5,155 nt of DNA. It comes from Candidatus Cloacimonadota bacterium (lineage in GTDB: Bacteria > Muiribacteriota > UBA6191 > JACPRK01). The position numbers and the translations under genes were made by a program. The notes beneath the pieces were generated by a model. That model saw only the letters and a program-made list of their open reading frames with translations. It made no database searches and was not told the origin of the DNA. The stretch spans positions 1 to 5,155 of the forward strand of contig JAJFLN010000531.1 in NCBI GenBank assembly GCA_021772705.1, in the 5' to 3' direction. Shown here piece after piece: positions 1-5,155 of the stretch (positions within the stretch are counted from its first letter, which is position 1; the number at the start of each line of letters is the position of its first letter).

Positions 1-26
1 ACACGTACTTCTTCTCACCTGCGTGA

Positions 27-916
27 GATAGCCATGTCCGAGGCGGACCGGCGACCCCCGACATCGGCAAACTGGACGACGACCTGGAACTGAGGACCGA
101 GCCGCTGCCTTCCCCGGAGGACTGGGAGGAGGCCCGGACCCGGGCCGCATCCCTGTTCGGCCTGACCGCACCCCGGTCCCTCTCGGCCTCGAACGTGGCC
201 GATCTGGATGCCCGGCTTCTGGAGAAGGCTCGCTCCCACGGACCCTCTTGCGACGCCCTGCTTCGATTCCTGCGGACCCGGGGTGCCGAACTCGGCATCG
301 ATCCGGCCCGATCGAGACTCTGCTGTACGGCCCGTGCTGCGTCGGTCTTGCTCAGCGAACTCGCCAAGGACGGTGCTTCGCGCCCCCTCGAGGTTCACGC
401 TGCCGCTATCCTGGAAACGAGCCGGGAGGGCATGGGTTGTAGCATCGAGCGAGCCAGCGCCTCGGTGGAAGCGAACAGCCCCATTCAGTGGAATGTGATC
501 ACCTCTGCCAGGGGCCTCTCTGACCATCGGGCGGATGAGCCGCCGTCTGGTGGAGGACACGACGGTGATCAGGGAAGCCCAGAATCGCCGGTTCGCCGAG
601 CAGCTCTCGACCTCCCTGGGCGAGCCGTCCGCTGGCAGCGGCCTGATCCCGGTCGAATCGGTCCTGACCGACGTGGTGGCCCCCGTGGCCGCCAGCCGGC
701 CCGTGCTCCTGGCCGTTCTGGACGGCCTCAGCCAGCCCGTTTTCCGTGAGCTGAGTCAGGATCTCGAACGAGACGGCTGGATCGCCATGACCCGGGAGGA
801 GGGCGGTCCCGTCCTCGCCGCTCTCGCGACCTTTCCGTCAACCACCGACGGATCCCGGACGAGATTGCTGACGGGACGTCTTCAGCGGGGAGACGCCGCC
901 CGGGAGCAGCAGGGAC
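27..916 (+). pseudogene. pglZ: Decayed BREX type 2 phosphatase-like protein PglZ (internal fragment, frameshifted)
   Basis: PglZ is the alkaline-phosphatase-superfamily component of BREX/Pgl phage-defence systems. Frame 3 is open from the TGA at 24-26 to beyond 500 and reads like the helical middle of BREX-2 PglZ (for example ARTRAASLFGL, then NVADLDARLLEKA). From about 500-540 the similarity moves to frame 1: EAQNRRFAEQL, PVESVLTDVVAPVAA, then the start of the PglZ domain, RPVLLAVLDGLSQPVFREL. Asp at 721-723 is in the position of a metal-binding residue. FPSTTDGSRTRLLTGRL (about 832-885) matches the usual 'PSVTEVSRTSLL' nucleophile segment but is altered. Recognisable sequence stops near 916 at GDAAREQQG. 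The normal N-terminus and the C-terminal half are missing, and at least one frameshift (about 485-540) separates the two parts, so no functional product is expected. Family assignment rests on remembered motifs; BREX-2 rather than another PglZ type is the best fit. Confidence 0.78.
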
Positions 917-941
917 TTCGAGACCACGAGCCTCTCCGTAG

Positions 942-1179
942 GAGATCCTCGACTGGCTGGCAGGGCCGATCGAAAGTCCCCGGCGTGTCATCGGAGGGCG
1001 CTCCCCGGTGAACCACGATGTAGAGGTCACGCTTGGACCACGTGGGCAACCTGAAGAACACGGCGGTGGTCATCGCCAGTCTGCACAAGGGCGAGAAGCG
1101 TCTCGTCTTCTGTGACAGCCGGGCCGGCGCCGAGCGGCTCGCCTCGTTGCTGCGGACCCACGACGTGGAGACCCATGCC
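942..1179 (+). pseudogene. brxHI: Fragment of Lhr-like DEAD/DEAH helicase of BREX-2 (BrxHI-like), frameshifted
   Basis: The fragment covers the linker between the two RecA-like domains and the start of the second. In frame 3, after an in-frame TAG at 939-941, it reads EILDWLAGPIESPRRVIGG and then PVNHDVEVTL up to 1034. It continues in frame 1 as DHVGNLKNTAVVIASLHKG and EKRLVFCDSRAGAERLASLL, ending at ETHA (1179). This matches the Lhr-type helicase stretch 'NPEEIL.WL...(V)TLDYVGSL.NAATVIAALHRGEKRLVFCDSR', including motif IV. The frame change sits at 'acgcttggaccac' (1029-1041). Removing one T from CTT restores TL-DHVG. Walker A, DEAD box and the C-terminal helicase motifs are absent. Position directly after a pglZ remnant supports the BREX-2 helicase over a housekeeping Lhr, although order and family are from memory. 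Confidence 0.7.
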
Positions 1180-1443
1180 TGGCTTCAACTACATTGGTGC
1201 GTCGTACACATGCAATTGTCGCTGGGCACAGTACTGGGAACTGGACGGAGGGATGTAGCCCAGATGGTCCGAATGCTGAGACGAATCGCCCTGTCCCCCG
1301 GCGTCGTCTGGTTGCACTTCTGAGGCCAGAGCAGGTGAAACGCCTGCACTACTACACTGGCCACGAAACGGAAGCTCTCCCGTGCGGATTGCTGAAACAG
1401 GCCGGTCAGTATCATAGAGTTGCCTGTCGTTCCTGGTTCCTCA
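1180..1443. other. Unassigned stretch between helicase remnant and operon end
   Basis: About 260 bp with no convincing gene. The frame of the helicase fragment stays open to a TGA at 1321-1323 but loses similarity after 1179 (WLQLHWCVVHMQL...). An overlapping frame reads LRPEQVKRLHYYTGHE near 1325-1370, and neither is recognised. It probably contains another deletion junction of the broken BREX locus and the 3' untranslated region of the minus-strand operon. A small hairpin (1331-1347) is the only structure seen. Confidence 0.4.
1331..1347. repeat. Short inverted repeat / hairpin, 97 bp downstream of the operon's stop codon
   Basis: GCAGGTGAAACGCCTGC folds as GCAGG/CCTGC plus a T-G wobble and a G-C pair around an AAA loop (7-bp stem). 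No T-run follows on either strand, so it is not a canonical intrinsic terminator for the minus-strand operon, though it could stabilise or end the transcript in another way. Confidence 0.35.
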
Positions 1444-3291
1444 TCAGCCGTGATCCACTCCAGCGTGTCTGGCTACGTCATCGTCGAGTGTCAGAAGGTC
1501 CGAGACATCTAACTCGTGAACATCCGCCCGACCATTGACGCGGGCCCAGTTTGCCAGCTCGGAGTTAGTGCCTTCGAAGAATCGGACGAATCGCTCGATA
1601 GCGTGGTCAGAGTCCAGGAGGCTTCGCAAACCAGGATCTTGGGTTGCGATTCCGACGGGACAGCGGCCGGTTTCGCATATACGGGCTTGCCGGCAACCGA
1701 TGGCAACCATGGAAGCCGTCGCAAGGGCTACGGCATCCGCCCCGAGGGCCAGCGCCTTGGCGATATCCGAGCTGGTCCGAAATCCACCGGTCACGCAGAG
1801 TGTGACCTCGCTCTTGGCGGCATCCAGCGCCTTTCGTGCCCTGCGAATAGCGTAGATCGGGGGAACGCCCACATTGTCCTTGAGGAATGTGGGGGCAGCA
1901 CCGGTAGCACCTCCTCGGCAGTCCACAGTAATGAAGTCAGGACCGGCCTCGAGTGCGATTGCCACATCTTGCTCCACGTGTCCAGCCGCGAACTTGATAC
2001 CCACGGGCTTGCCTCCCGTCAATTCCCGGAGGTGGTCGACTTCCCGCTTCAGGTCTTCCACGCTGTCGATGTCGGCGTGCCGGCCGGGTGAGATGGAATC
2101 CTCCCCCTCTCCGATGCCTCGTAACTTGGCAATCTCGGGCGTGATCTTCTCCTTTGGAAGATGCCCGCCCATGCCCGGCTTGGCGGCCTGTCCGATCTTG
2201 ATCTCCGTGGCGTCCGCTTGCCGGATTGCCTCTTCCCGATGCGAGAGACAGGCCGTTCCCAGTTCGTACACGTACTTGGTCGACTCCTCCCGCTCCTCAG
2301 GCAGCATCCCTCCCTCGCCGGAACACATCATGGTGCCGACGATGCTCGCCCCTCGAGCGAGGGCGATCTTGGCCTCCCGAGAGAGAGCACCAAATGACAT
2401 GTGAGACACGTAGAAGGGCATCGCGAGTTCCAGTGCGTGCTTCGCCGTTCGGCCGATGATCGTCTTTGTGTTGACTGCCTCATCCTCGTTGAGAGGCTGT
2501 CGGAATAGCTGGGCGCCCTTGAAGAGAATGGTGTCCCACTCCGGGAATTTCCGCCGCGTACGCATGGAAGTGATTTCGCTTCGGCCGCTCTGGGCAAGCC
2601 CTTCAACCAGCTCGAAGGGACCGGCAGCCAACACCTGCTCCCGAGCCGGTGCCACCTGCCGTTCACCGTCATCAGCAAAGCTGGCGTACCAGTGGGCTCC
2701 ATCACAGAACGGCTTGTTCTTGGACTGGCCGCAGCGACAGAGCGCGTAGTGTTCCGGCGAGTGTGGCTCTTCGCCGTCCCGCGTCGCGAGCTTGCATCCG
2801 CCGATCACCTGAAGAGGCCCGTCTTTGGTCACGGTGATGCCCGGCTCGGAGTCGAGTGCATTGTGGAGCTTCCCATCGATTGTGTAACTGAGCGCCCCGG
2901 ACGGGCACTTCTCGATCACCTTGATGATCTCCTCCACTGACGCGCCGTCGGGATCGATCCAGGGCTCCTGAGTCATTCGCCAGACCCCGGGCAGTCCGGA
3001 AGTGCAGTGCCCTGCGTGAGAACAAACTCCCCTGTTGTCGTGTATCACAAGGCTCTTTCCAACGTAATCGTCTACCCGGTTCGGTTGCCTTCCTTCTCTC
3101 TTCTCGTCGGTCCAACTCGCCTTGCCATGCGCGCCATCACAAAACGGTCTCTCGGCCGATAGGCCACAGCGACACAGCGCTGTCAATCTAGCCGTCTTGA
3201 CAGATCTGCCTGTGGGCGTTCTTACGTCAGGCATTCCGCTGACCACGAGGGGGCCGTGTCGGCTCACTGCTATGGATGGTTTCTTGGTCAC
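1444..3291 (-). CDS. CDGSH-ferredoxin-CDGSH-glutamate synthase (FMN) fusion protein
   Basis: This 615-aa protein is a cytoplasmic iron-sulfur flavoenzyme with four modules visible in order. First is a CDGSH domain with motif CX1CX8CX3H (C40, C42, C51, H55), expected to bind [2Fe-2S]. Second, at about 78-137, is a Fer4_19-type divergent ferredoxin domain (GVCSHAGHC, C90 and C96; EKCPSGALSYT, C129). Third is another CDGSH domain (C185, C187, C196, H200). Fourth, at about 240-585, is the FMN-binding glutamate synthase barrel, with SFGALSREAKIALARGA, GEGG near 325, IGQAAKPGMGGHLPKEKIT, CRGGATGAAP and VTGGFRTSSDIAKALALGA. CX5CX4C (C533, C539, C544, followed by PVGIATQ) matches the glutamate synthase [3Fe-4S] ligands. 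The family converts 2-oxoglutarate to glutamate by reductive amination with electrons via Fe-S and FMN. There is no N-terminal glutaminase domain, so ammonia must come from a partner or from solution, or the true substrate differs. The start is GTG, set by the Shine-Dalgarno at 3297-3305. It is the second gene of an operon with the aminotransferase. Domain identity is secure; the reaction is inferred. Confidence 0.95.
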   Translation of the reverse strand: MTKKPSIAVSRHGPLVVSGMPDVRTPTGRSVKTARLTALCRCGLSAERPFCDGAHGKASWTDEKREGRQPNRVDDYVGKSLVIHDNRGVCSHAGHCTSGLPGVWRMTQEPWIDPDGASVEEIIKVIEKCPSGALSYTIDGKLHNALDSEPGITVTKDGPLQVIGGCKLATRDGEEPHSPEHYALCRCGQSKNKPFCDGAHWYASFADDGERQVAPAREQVLAAGPFELVEGLAQSGRSEITSMRTRRKFPEWDTILFKGAQLFRQPLNEDEAVNTKTIIGRTAKHALELAMPFYVSHMSFGALSREAKIALARGASIVGTMMCSGEGGMLPEEREESTKYVYELGTACLSHREEAIRQADATEIKIGQAAKPGMGGHLPKEKITPEIAKLRGIGEGEDSISPGRHADIDSVEDLKREVDHLRELTGGKPVGIKFAAGHVEQDVAIALEAGPDFITVDCRGGATGAAPTFLKDNVGVPPIYAIRRARKALDAAKSEVTLCVTGGFRTSSDIAKALALGADAVALATASMVAIGCRQARICETGRCPVGIATQDPGLRSLLDSDHAIERFVRFFEGTNSELANWARVNGRADVHELDVSDLLTLDDDVARHAGVDHG

Positions 3292-3296
3292 GATGT

Positions 3297-3305
3297 CTCC
3301 CTTTC
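3297..3305 (-). promoter_or_regulatory. Ribosome-binding site of the Fe-S/glutamate synthase gene, overlapping the upstream stop
   Basis: On the minus strand GAAAGGGAG lies 5 nt before the GTG start (3291-3289). Its first two bases are the last two of the aminotransferase TGA stop (3306-3304). This decides the GTG start and implies translational coupling of the two genes. Confidence 0.8.
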
Positions 3306-4632
3306 AACCGTGAACCGGTCGACGCCCGGTTCGAATCTGTTGGATATAGCGCGCGATGTTGCGGATGCCGGCCAGCATGACTGCGAAGTGTTCCTCGGCG
3401 AATGCTCTCGCGTCGGCCTCGTTCTCCGGCTTGTCACGGCGCCAAGCTGCCAGTGCTTTCTCTCCATCAAAGTCCACGTAGCTGCAGCGTACAGAGTAGT
3501 CGTCCCGGGGAAGCAGAAGCGCCTCTCCTGGAAGCAGCGCGGTGTGTTCCACGTGCAGGAGATCTTCGCAGAAGGTTGCGCAGGTCGGAAGGTCCAGGCT
3601 CTTGAACTGCTCGGCCTGATCGTTGAAATCGACATACAGATAGAAGGCACCCGCGGGTATTGTACTCCTCACCCCATCGATGCTGTTCAATTCCGCCGAT
3701 ATCAAACGACCCGCCAGCGAGTTGATTGCCCGGCAGTCCCGGACGTACTCTTCTACACCCTCGCTGAGGGAGTAGCCCTCGATCCCGGCATGCTGGATCG
3801 GAGCGGCAACGCAGGAGTAAGTCGAGCCCGCGATCTTGGTCACGTTCTGGAGGAGTGCAGCGGGCTCTCCTGGGAAGATGCCAACGCCGAATCGGTAGCC
3901 GCCGCAAGAGCGGTCCTTGGAGAGACCACCAGTCACGATAGTGCCCTCCGGATACAAGACGGCCATGCTGGTGAAGCTCTCGAACTCAAAGGTCGTCAAT
4001 GCGTAGATTTCGTCCGAGATGACCACGATGCCCTCTTTGCGACAGACCTCGGCGAGATCCCGTAGTTCACTCTCGCTGTAGACCACACCGGTGGGGTTAT
4101 TGGGATGATTCAGAAGGAGGAGCTTCTGTGAAGATGACAGGTGACCGACTCCGTGGGACAGGAGATCCGGAGTCAAGCGATAGCCATCCTGTTCCGAGGT
4201 TCGGAGCGCCATCACCTCCTTCTTCAAGATCTTGGCCTGTGGCAGGTAGCTTACCCACGATGGAGTCGGGACGATTAGAGGCCCGGACAGGGTCGCCAGG
4301 ACCACCGCAATCATCTCCTTGCTGCCCGGACTCACAACCACCTGACTTGCCTCGCATCCGATAGCGAATGTCTTGCGGTAGTAGGCCGCGATGGTCTCCC
4401 GAAGCTCCGGCATGCCGGCTGTCGGCAGATAGGAGTGTCTCTTGGCGTTGCGGGCAAGCGCTTCCACCAGGCTGGGAGGCGGCGGGAATGGTGATTGGCC
4501 GAAGGCGAAGTGATGGTACGGTGAATGACAGCCACCGGACTTGCACTTGTTGCGGAATGAGTTGATTTGATCGTTGATTCGCAGATTCGCGGGGGCATGG
4601 ATTTCTGACAGGTGATGTTCTACTTGGATCAA
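3304..4632 (-). CDS. PLP-dependent aminotransferase, class I/II (fold type I)
   Basis: This 442-aa protein is a cytoplasmic aspartate-aminotransferase-superfamily enzyme that should transfer an amino group between an amino acid and a 2-oxoacid through pyridoxal phosphate. Visible landmarks are GQSPFPPPPSLVEALARNAK (45-64), SYLPTAGMPELRETIAAYY (67-85), SPGSKE (101-106), the PTPSWVSY segment (122-129), NHPNNPTG (175-182), SDEIY with Asp207 and Tyr210, GLSKDRSCGGYRFG with the Schiff-base Lys239 and phosphate-binding Arg247, and Arg382 (YSVRCSY), which fits the substrate carboxylate-binding arginine. All key residues are present. The start is TTG, supported by AGAGGAG seven bases upstream and by family-like N-terminal sequence from residue 6 (HHLSEIHAPANLRIND). 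Residues 30-41 carry an unusual Cys/His cluster (C30, C35, H36, H40, H41). It is the first gene of the operon, 12 bp before the Fe-S glutamate synthase gene. Substrate cannot be read from the sequence. Confidence 0.95.
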   Translation of the reverse strand: MIQVEHHLSEIHAPANLRINDQINSFRNKCKSGGCHSPYHHFAFGQSPFPPPPSLVEALARNAKRHSYLPTAGMPELRETIAAYYRKTFAIGCEASQVVVSPGSKEMIAVVLATLSGPLIVPTPSWVSYLPQAKILKKEVMALRTSEQDGYRLTPDLLSHGVGHLSSSQKLLLLNHPNNPTGVVYSESELRDLAEVCRKEGIVVISDEIYALTTFEFESFTSMAVLYPEGTIVTGGLSKDRSCGGYRFGVGIFPGEPAALLQNVTKIAGSTYSCVAAPIQHAGIEGYSLSEGVEEYVRDCRAINSLAGRLISAELNSIDGVRSTIPAGAFYLYVDFNDQAEQFKSLDLPTCATFCEDLLHVEHTALLPGEALLLPRDDYSVRCSYVDFDGEKALAAWRRDKPENEADARAFAEEHFAVMLAGIRNIARYIQQIRTGRRPVHG

Positions 4633-4639
4633 GGGATGA

Positions 4640-4646
4640 CTCCTCT
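4640..4646 (-). promoter_or_regulatory. Ribosome-binding site fixing a TTG start of the aminotransferase
   Basis: AGAGGAG on the minus strand is spaced 7 nt from the TTG at 4632-4630. No ATG occurs in this frame before residue 74, which is inside the conserved domain, so the TTG is the credible start. Confidence 0.7.
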
Positions 4647-4652
4647 GCTGTT

Positions 4653-4664
4653 GACCGGCCGGTC
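4653..4664. promoter_or_regulatory. Perfect 12-bp palindrome GACCGGCCGGTC, candidate operator
   Basis: A perfectly self-complementary 12-mer 20 bp upstream of the aminotransferase start, just before its Shine-Dalgarno. It could be a repressor site or a leader hairpin. It shares the GAC-N6-GTC frame with the palindrome at 4715-4726. Function is inferred only from position and symmetry. Confidence 0.4.
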
Positions 4665-4670
4665 CGATGG

Positions 4671-4683
4671 AGTGACAGTTACT
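4671..4683. promoter_or_regulatory. Imperfect 13-bp palindrome AGTGACAGTTACT
   Basis: Five of six base pairs are symmetric around the central A at 4677. It lies between the two perfect 12-bp palindromes in the operon leader and could be part of the same regulatory region, or chance. Confidence 0.25.
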
Positions 4684-4714
4684 GGTCTCAGCAACGAGCC
4701 GAGAACTCGCAAGT

Positions 4715-4726
4715 GACGCATGCGTC
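4715..4726. promoter_or_regulatory. Perfect 12-bp palindrome GACGCATGCGTC, candidate operator
   Basis: A perfectly self-complementary 12-mer whose centre is 62 bp (about six helical turns) from that of the palindrome at 4653-4664, with the same GAC...GTC ends. It lies about 83 bp upstream of the operon start, where a promoter or activator site would be expected. No clear -35/-10 pair was found nearby. Confidence 0.4.
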
Positions 4727-4762
4727 TTTCAGGCGGGTCGCATATTGACTGACGGCCATGAT

Positions 4763-5019
4763 CTGACCCTTGTCACTTCCGGGAACGGCGAGCTGTCTGT
4801 GGGGAGGAGCGTCCCTGATCGGCGCCATGCCGGCGGTCGTCTCCAAAGAAGTACTGGAAGGGAATGTGGCATCGTCGAGACGTGTTCCACCCGGTGTCGC
4901 CGGAGCCGAGCATATGCCCGATCCATGTCCCTTACGACGATGGCGATGTGCTGGAACGACCGATCCGTACTCTGAAATCCCTCGGGTATCTGTCTGCCCG
5001 GTGGTGCGATGTACGAAGA
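4763..5019 (-). pseudogene. Remnant of a VOC-family (glyoxalase/dioxygenase fold) protein
   Basis: The VOC fold makes metal-dependent dioxygenases, glyoxalases and resistance proteins. Between 5019 and 4855 one minus-strand frame reads SSYIAPPGRQIPEG, then DRSFQHIAIVVRDMDRAYAR and HRVEHVSTMPHSLP. This closely follows the family pattern 'EYLAPPGRPIP...FQHIAIVVSDMDRAY..L....VEHAST.PQRLPDWN', including the metal-ligand type His (4948-4950). The expected DWN segment is lost. A decayed C-terminal part resumes in another frame at about 4840-4763 (TTAGMAPIRDAPPHRQLAVP, SDKGQ), where 'AGI.AFYF.DPDGH.LE...FP..KG' is expected. The N-terminal VOC half is absent, and sequence upstream of 5019 resembles a transposase. 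Frameshift and truncation make it non-functional. Confidence 0.72.
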
Positions 5020-5155
5020 TGGTCTTCCTGGCCTGCTCACGTTCTGCTCCTATGAGGCGGCTCAGCGTGGATGGTGCCGGAAGGAGGGCGGACCGGTCTC
5101 GAAGGAACTGCTCAGCCTTGGCGCGAAGAGCAGAGGGCTGCTCGATCCGAAAGGC
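5015..5155 (-). pseudogene. Possible N-terminal fragment of a Tn3-family transposase, cut by the window edge
   Basis: The minus strand from the right edge reads AFRIEQPSALRAKAEQFL, RDRSALLPAPSTLSRLIGAE, REQARKTIF. This resembles the segment of Tn3-family TnpA (DUF4158 region) of the form 'A..FLR.R..LLPA.STL.RLI..AR..A...IF'. Similarity ends near 5015, where VOC sequence begins in another frame. The open frame runs on without start codon or similarity to a TGA at 4690-4688. The rest of the gene, if any, lies outside the window. No terminal inverted repeat was seen. Assignment is by remembered pattern and is tentative. Confidence 0.45.

Noticed and set aside
15..560. Minus-strand 181-aa open frame
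   Set aside because: Gly/Arg-rich with no motifs; it is antisense to the PglZ-like remnant, which has clear family motifs.
1033..1323. A functional 96-aa protein starting at TTG 1033
   Set aside because: The first 49 residues are an internal helicase fragment and the remainder is unrelated sequence, so it is a by-product of truncation.
1331..1347. Intrinsic terminator for the operon
   Set aside because: The hairpin is real on paper but no T-run follows, so it is listed only as an inverted repeat.
1194..1538. Plus-strand 114-aa open frame
   Set aside because: No family recognised, no convincing ribosome-binding site, and it runs into the 3' end of the opposite-strand Fe-S gene.
1516..2404. 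Plus-strand open frames of 106-191 aa
   Set aside because: They are antisense to the strongly supported Fe-S glutamate synthase gene and look low-complexity.
3256..4065. Long (269-aa) plus-strand open frame
   Set aside because: It lies antisense to the aminotransferase, shows no recognisable motifs, and is a typical shadow frame in GC-rich DNA.
4670..4740. Sigma-70-like promoter on the minus strand (TTGCGA as -35)
   Set aside because: No acceptable -10 hexamer occurs at 16-18 bp; the match is no better than chance.
1..5155. CRISPR array, tRNA/rRNA genes, attachment sites
   Set aside because: No regularly spaced repeats, no tRNA cloverleaf and no rRNA-like sequence were seen.

Overview
The window is GC-rich bacterial DNA. 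It holds one intact two-gene operon on the minus strand, flanked on both sides by broken remains of other genes. Nothing in the sequence fixes the species. BREX type 2 (Pgl) genes are best known from Actinobacteria but also occur in other GC-rich phyla, so lineage is left open.

Left flank (about 1-1180, plus strand): remains of a BREX type 2 / Pgl phage-defence locus. Positions 27-916 encode the middle of a PglZ-like protein, including the first part of its alkaline-phosphatase-superfamily domain, in two different frames. It runs directly into a fragment (about 942-1179) of the Lhr-like DEAD/DEAH helicase that accompanies BREX-2 (BrxHI-like). That fragment is itself broken by a one-base frameshift at 1032-1036. 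The rest of pglZ, all of brxD (expected between them), and both ends of the helicase gene are absent. Positions 1180-1443 hold nothing I can identify apart from a small hairpin.

Centre (1444-4632, minus strand): an apparently functional operon, transcribed from right to left. A fold-type I PLP aminotransferase (442 aa, TTG start with a good Shine-Dalgarno) is followed after 12 bp by a 615-aa iron-sulfur flavoprotein. The second protein has the domain order CDGSH - divergent 4Fe-4S ferredoxin (Fer4_19) - CDGSH - FMN-binding glutamate synthase with a CX5CX4C cluster motif. It has no glutaminase domain. The ribosome-binding site of the second gene overlaps the stop codon of the first, which suggests translational coupling. 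A plausible reading is that the flavoprotein makes or transforms an amino acid (glutamate in the simplest case) using electrons passed along its own Fe-S domains, and the aminotransferase uses that product or regenerates its 2-oxoacid. This is inference. The 110-bp leader upstream has two perfect 12-bp palindromes (GACCGGCCGGTC, GACGCATGCGTC) and one imperfect palindrome between them, which are candidate operators.

Right flank (about 4760-5155, minus strand): the frame-shifted remnant of a VOC (glyoxalase/bleomycin-resistance fold) protein joins what looks like an N-terminal piece of a Tn3-family transposase at the window edge.

The overall picture is a gene graveyard (defence island, transposon and metabolic debris) surrounding one conserved, well-preserved redox/amino-acid operon. 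The most interesting element is the four-module Fe-S/FMN fusion and its aminotransferase partner.
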